Source: Phycisphaerae bacterium (GTDB lineage Bacteria > Planctomycetota > Phycisphaerae > Phycisphaerales > SM1A02). From it: a stretch of DNA of 44,146 nt. This document shows positions 41,500-44,146 of the stretch, piece after piece; the first letter of the stretch is position 1; every line of letters begins with the position of its first letter. The stretch spans positions 1 through 44,146 of the forward strand of contig PAAJ01000030.1 of the NCBI GenBank assembly GCA_002702575.1, in the 5' to 3' direction. The notes under the pieces were generated by a model, which did not search any database, was not told the origin of the DNA, and saw nothing but the letters and a program-made list of their open reading frames with translations. A program made the translations under genes and the position numbers.

Positions 41500-42723
41500 T
41501 CACGTGAGGCGATCAAGCCATTCTCGGACCCTCTGACAGCCTGCGTGGATGTCATCCTCCGAACAGGCGAAGGAGAGCCGAACATGGTTGACCCCACATC
41601 CCAGGAAGCCTTCTCCCGGGACGACGGCCACGCCAGCCTCATCGAGCAGGGCTGAAGCGAAGTCCATGGCGGATTGAATCCGGACCCCCCCGCCGGATGT
41701 CTTCCCGAAACAACAGGAGATATCCGGGAAAATATAGAAGGCACCGGTCGGCCGAGGACAGGACACCCCTGGCCACTGGGTGACCAGTCCATGAATCAGT
41801 TCCGCTCGCTTGGCAAAGGTGTCCCGCATGGAAGAGACCTCAGCCGTGGCCTTCTGCAGAGCCGCTGGAATCGAGGACATCAGGAAGCTCGTGATCGAGG
41901 ACGTCATCTGGCTCTGAAGCCTCGTCATCGCCTTGATGACTTCGCCGTTCTTTCCAGGCGCACAGGCATATCCGATCCGCCAGCCCGTCATGGCGAAGGT
42001 CTTGCTCAGACCGTTGATCGTGATGGTCTGCTCCGCCATTGCGGGCACACTGGCCATGGAGAGATAGGGCTCATCCGAATAGACCAGCCGTTCATAGATC
42101 TCATCGGCGATGACCGCTACACGCGGATTCGCCTCGAGCACCTTTGCCAGAGCCCGAACTTCTTCGGGCGAGTACATCGTGCCGCATGGATTGGACGGGC
42201 TGTTGAGAATGATGGCACGCACATCGTCATCGATCGCCGCCTCAAGCTGGTCAGCGGTCATCTTGAAATCGGAGTCGGGCCCGGCCGGAATCTCCCGGAC
42301 AACTCCGCCTGCGAGTTCGATCATTGGTTTGTAGGACACCCACGCAGGCGTCGGCAGAAGCACGACATCGCCGGGATTCACGATCGCCTGCAATGCCAGA
42401 TAGACCGTGAATTTCGCACCGTTGTTGATGATGATGTCGGACGCTGTGCATTCGATGCCGTTCTCGGTACGCAACTTGTCTGCAATCGCCTCACGCGCCT
42501 CCGGCGTGCCGGGCGTCGGGGCATAACGGGTCTGGCCCGAACGCAGTGATTCCACGGCGGCATCACAGATGACTTCAGGTGTGCCGAAGTCGGGCTCACC
42601 GGCTCCAAATCCGATGATGTCCTCTCCGGCCGCCTTCAATTCCTTGACTCGTGCCGTGATCGCCAGGGTGGGTGAAGCAGGCACCCCGAGGGCACGCTTC
42701 GAGAGGTTCATCGCATGTGTCAT
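41500..42723 (-). CDS. Class I/II aminotransferase, probably aspartate aminotransferase
   Basis: From ATG 42723 the product has 407 residues, close to the fold-type I subgroup Ib norm. Seen are IGFGAGEPDFGTPE near 34-47, GQTRYAPTPGTPEAREAIA, PTPAWVSYKPM, ILNSPSNPCGTMYSPEE near 165-181, VIADEIYERLVYS and the PLP lysine in NGLSKTFAMTGWRIGYA near 232-248. The Arg that binds the substrate carboxylate is in VRLSFACS near the end. This matches bacterial AspB/prephenate-aspartate types; other amino acids are possible. Start: GGAG 6 bases upstream of 42723; an in-frame ATG at 42735 adds 4 residues. It is divergent from prfB and leads the minus-strand run into rpsO. Confidence 0.93.
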   Translation of the reverse strand: MTHAMNLSKRALGVPASPTLAITARVKELKAAGEDIIGFGAGEPDFGTPEVICDAAVESLRSGQTRYAPTPGTPEAREAIADKLRTENGIECTASDIIINNGAKFTVYLALQAIVNPGDVVLLPTPAWVSYKPMIELAGGVVREIPAGPDSDFKMTADQLEAAIDDDVRAIILNSPSNPCGTMYSPEEVRALAKVLEANPRVAVIADEIYERLVYSDEPYLSMASVPAMAEQTITINGLSKTFAMTGWRIGYACAPGKNGEVIKAMTRLQSQMTSSITSFLMSSIPAALQKATAEVSSMRDTFAKRAELIHGLVTQWPGVSCPRPTGAFYIFPDISCCFGKTSGGGVRIQSAMDFASALLDEAGVAVVPGEGFLGCGVNHVRLSFACSEDDIHAGCQRVREWLDRLT

Positions 42724-42791
42724 CTCGGTCTCCATGTCGGGGAGGATACCGCCAGTCCAGCACCCATGGAACAATCCGAGCGGGTCTGCTG

Positions 42792-42797
42792 TACACT
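42792..42797 (+). promoter_or_regulatory. -10 box TACACT 8 bases before the prfB ATG
   Basis: TACACT (42792-42797), eight bases, then ATG 42806. There is no Shine-Dalgarno sequence, so the prfB mRNA probably begins at its start codon. Confidence 0.42.
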
Positions 42798-42805
42798 CAC
42801 CGCCC

Positions 42806-43913
42806 ATGCACTACGACGCTCATCAACCTGTGATCGACGACCTCGAGGCGCGGATCTTGACCATCCGTGACTCTCTTTGACTACGACTCCAAGGTCAATG
42901 AGAGAGACTCGCTGCAGGAAAAGATGAACGAAGCGGATTTCTGGAACAACCAGGAAGCCGCCCAGAAGGTCATTTCGGAATTCAAGCTCTTGAAGGCCCA
43001 GACAGAGGGCCTTGAAGCCGTCATCGGTGAATTCGAGGATGCCCAGGTGGGGTATGAACTCGCCAAGGAAGCCGGTGACGATGAACTCCTCACAGAAGTG
43101 GATGAAAACCTCCATCAGCTGACCCGCCGGATGGAGAAGGTCGAGCTCCAGTCGCTTCTTTCCGGCAAGCATGATCATCGCAACTGCTTCGTGGCCATCC
43201 AGGCAGGCGATGGTGGCAATGATGCGGATGACTGGGCCTCGATGATGGATCGCATGTATCGCTACTGGTGGGATCAGCAGGGCTGGAAGTACGAGCAGAT
43301 TTCCCAGGTCCACGGATCGGAAGTCGGCATCTCCGAAGTGTCCTATCACCTCAAGGGCCCGTTGTCCTTCGGCTACATGTCCTGTGAACGTGGGACACAC
43401 CGGTTGGCGCGTGTCAGCCCGTTCAACGCACAGGGCAAACGTCAGACCTCGTTCTGCACCGTGGATGTGATCCCCGAATTCGAGGAATCGGATGTCACGG
43501 TCGATGAGAATGAACTCGAGATCACGACGTTCGCCAGATCGTCCGGACCGGGCGGACAGAACGTGAACAAGGTTGCGTCCGCTGTTCGACTGGTCCACAA
43601 GCCCACAGGCATCATGGTGGTCTCATCGACCTTTCGTGATCAGGGACAGAATCGCAGACAGGTGATGCAGATTCTGCAATCCAAGCTTGAGCAACTCGAA
43701 GAGGAACGCCGTCAGGCCGAACTCGATGCCGCAACCGGCGGCAAGGTTGACCGTGGTTGGGGAACGCAGATCCGTTCGTATGTGATCTACGACAACCGAG
43801 TCAAGGATCACCGAACCAATCACGAAGTCGGCAATCCTCAATCCGTGCTCGACGGTGACCTGGACGGGTTCATCGATTCCGAACTCAAACGTCGACGTTC
43901 CGAGCGGGAATAG
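42806..43913 (+). CDS. prfB: Peptide chain release factor 2, expressed by +1 frameshift
   Basis: The first frame runs from ATG 42806 for 24 codons to the in-frame TGA at 42878-42880. A +1 shift after CTT at 42877 continues as DYDSKVNERDSLQ to TAG 43913, giving about 368 residues, the usual RF2 length (join 42806-42877, 42879-43913). The product has the UGA-recognition tripeptide SPF in RLARVSPFNAQGKR and the GGQ motif in SSGPGGQNVNKVAS. RF2 ends translation at UGA and UAA, and the in-frame UGA makes its level self-regulating. The site is CTT TGA C, as in other bacteria, but the usual AGGGGG just upstream is not there. ATG 42806 is preferred because of the TACACT box; the frame does not need an earlier start. 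Confidence 0.95.
42875..42881 (+). promoter_or_regulatory. Programmed +1 frameshift site CTT TGA C in prfB
   Basis: CTT (42875-42877) in the P site slips to TTT when UGA (42878-42880) is slow to be read, and translation resumes at GAC. The flanking protein sequence RDSL-DYDSK matches RF2 across the shift. There is no Shine-Dalgarno-like AGG sequence within 20 bases upstream; the nearest GAGG is about 30 bases before. Confidence 0.92.
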
Positions 43914-44000
43914 TTCTGAACCCCCTTCGAATCCCTGGCCGGTAATGACTCGACGAAAGCACGTTGCAGGGCGTTTCAAGAGGGAATAGCCGAGCTTTCC

Positions 44001-44029
44001 TTGCTTCTGCTGCTGGTGAGTCGTACATT
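44001..44029 (+). promoter_or_regulatory. Promoter of the last gene (TTGCTT - 17 bp - TACATT)
   Basis: TTGCTT (44001-44006), 17 bases, TACATT (44024-44029), then ATG 44039. The predicted start site is 1-3 bases before the ATG, so the transcript may again be leaderless. Confidence 0.55.
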
Positions 44030-44038
44030 GGAATATCC

Positions 44039-44146
44039 ATGAATCGATATCGAAAAGGCTTGGTTCACCGCATGATCGCATTGCTTCTGGCAATGGCGAT
44101 GCCACTGTGCTGCTGCATGTTCGGCAGCAGCGGCAGTTGCTGTGTG
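44039..44146 (+). CDS. N-terminus of a secreted or lipid-anchored protein (partial)
   Basis: ATG 44039 begins a frame that is open to the window edge (36 codons). It starts with a basic MNRYRKGLVHRM, then a hydrophobic core ALLLAMAMPL and CCCMFGSSGSCC. The combination is a signal peptide with a Cys-rich cleavage region; the lipoprotein box would be around PLCCC, but the triple Cys makes the site uncertain. The rest is outside the window, so no function can be given. It is preceded by a plausible promoter with the ATG near the start site. Confidence 0.6.
   Translation, partial: MNRYRKGLVHRMIALLLAMAMPLCCCMFGSSGSCCV

Noticed and set aside
42867-43913. prfB starting at GTG 42867 without frameshift
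   Set aside because: It would drop the conserved N-terminal residues. The upstream 24-codon frame from ATG 42806 joins at CTT TGA C exactly as in RF2 genes.

Overview
The window looks like a piece of a Planctomycetota chromosome, most likely the Phycisphaerae branch. This is an inference from gene content: secreted proteins with dockerin-like calcium-binding tails, a pseudopilin with a DGHVEF motif, a small CPRCG zinc protein, a futalosine-pathway gene, a divergent sigma-70 factor and a bacterial topoisomerase VI operon, in dense GC-rich DNA. There are no insertion sequences, phage genes, rRNA genes or CRISPR arrays, so this is mostly core and lineage-specific chromosome rather than a mobile island.

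Layout. 1-1328: two overlapping secreted-protein genes with dockerin-like C-termini. 1329-2160: a gene-poor stretch packed with inverted repeats (candidate structured RNA) and a possible 35-residue membrane peptide. 2168-3944: inositol-monophosphatase-family enzyme, tRNA-Met with terminator, four-helix membrane protein. 3968-6019 (minus): two related lipoproteins and a pseudopilin in one operon. 6104-10504 (plus): short-form pheT, a cyclodeaminase-family gene, a small zinc protein and mqnC. 10510-17311: ilvE, an SDR39U1-HAD fusion, an 834-residue secreted protein, a LON-domain protein and a Tat-lipoprotein amidase. 17514-29808: gyrB, queC, a polyprenyl glycosylphosphotransferase, a DnaJ-type co-chaperone, tatC-tadA, truD-bfn, metK-rsmB and an EIIA gene. 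29813-33010 (minus): a membrane 4Fe-4S/TPR protein and the sigma factor. 33300-37826: ndk (minus), the top6B-top6A pair, an ANTAR response regulator. 37847-42723 (minus): aspartate aminotransferase, rpsO, pnp and a histidine kinase. 42806-43913: prfB with a +1 programmed frameshift. The window ends in the signal peptide of another secreted protein.

How it fits together. Most genes are housekeeping: translation and tRNA biology (pheT, tadA, truD, queC, rsmB, rpsO, prfB, tRNA-Met), DNA topology (gyrB, Topo VI), RNA decay (pnp) and export (tatC, with a Tat-type lipoprotein among possible substrates). Genes are tightly packed with many 4-bp start/stop overlaps and near-touching convergent ends. 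A TANNNT hexamer, often TACACT, sits 6-8 bases before several start codons that lack a Shine-Dalgarno sequence, suggesting leaderless mRNAs next to ordinary SD-led genes.

Most worth following up: the Topo VI operon with matching lysine-rich tails on both subunits, the structured stretch at 1484-1870, the leaderless promoter pattern, and unusual forms of standard proteins (PheT without its OB domain, TatC with a periplasmic insertion, SDR39U1 fused to a dead-looking HAD, a sigma factor without the usual region-2 tryptophans). All functions are read from motifs in the translations; no database search was run.
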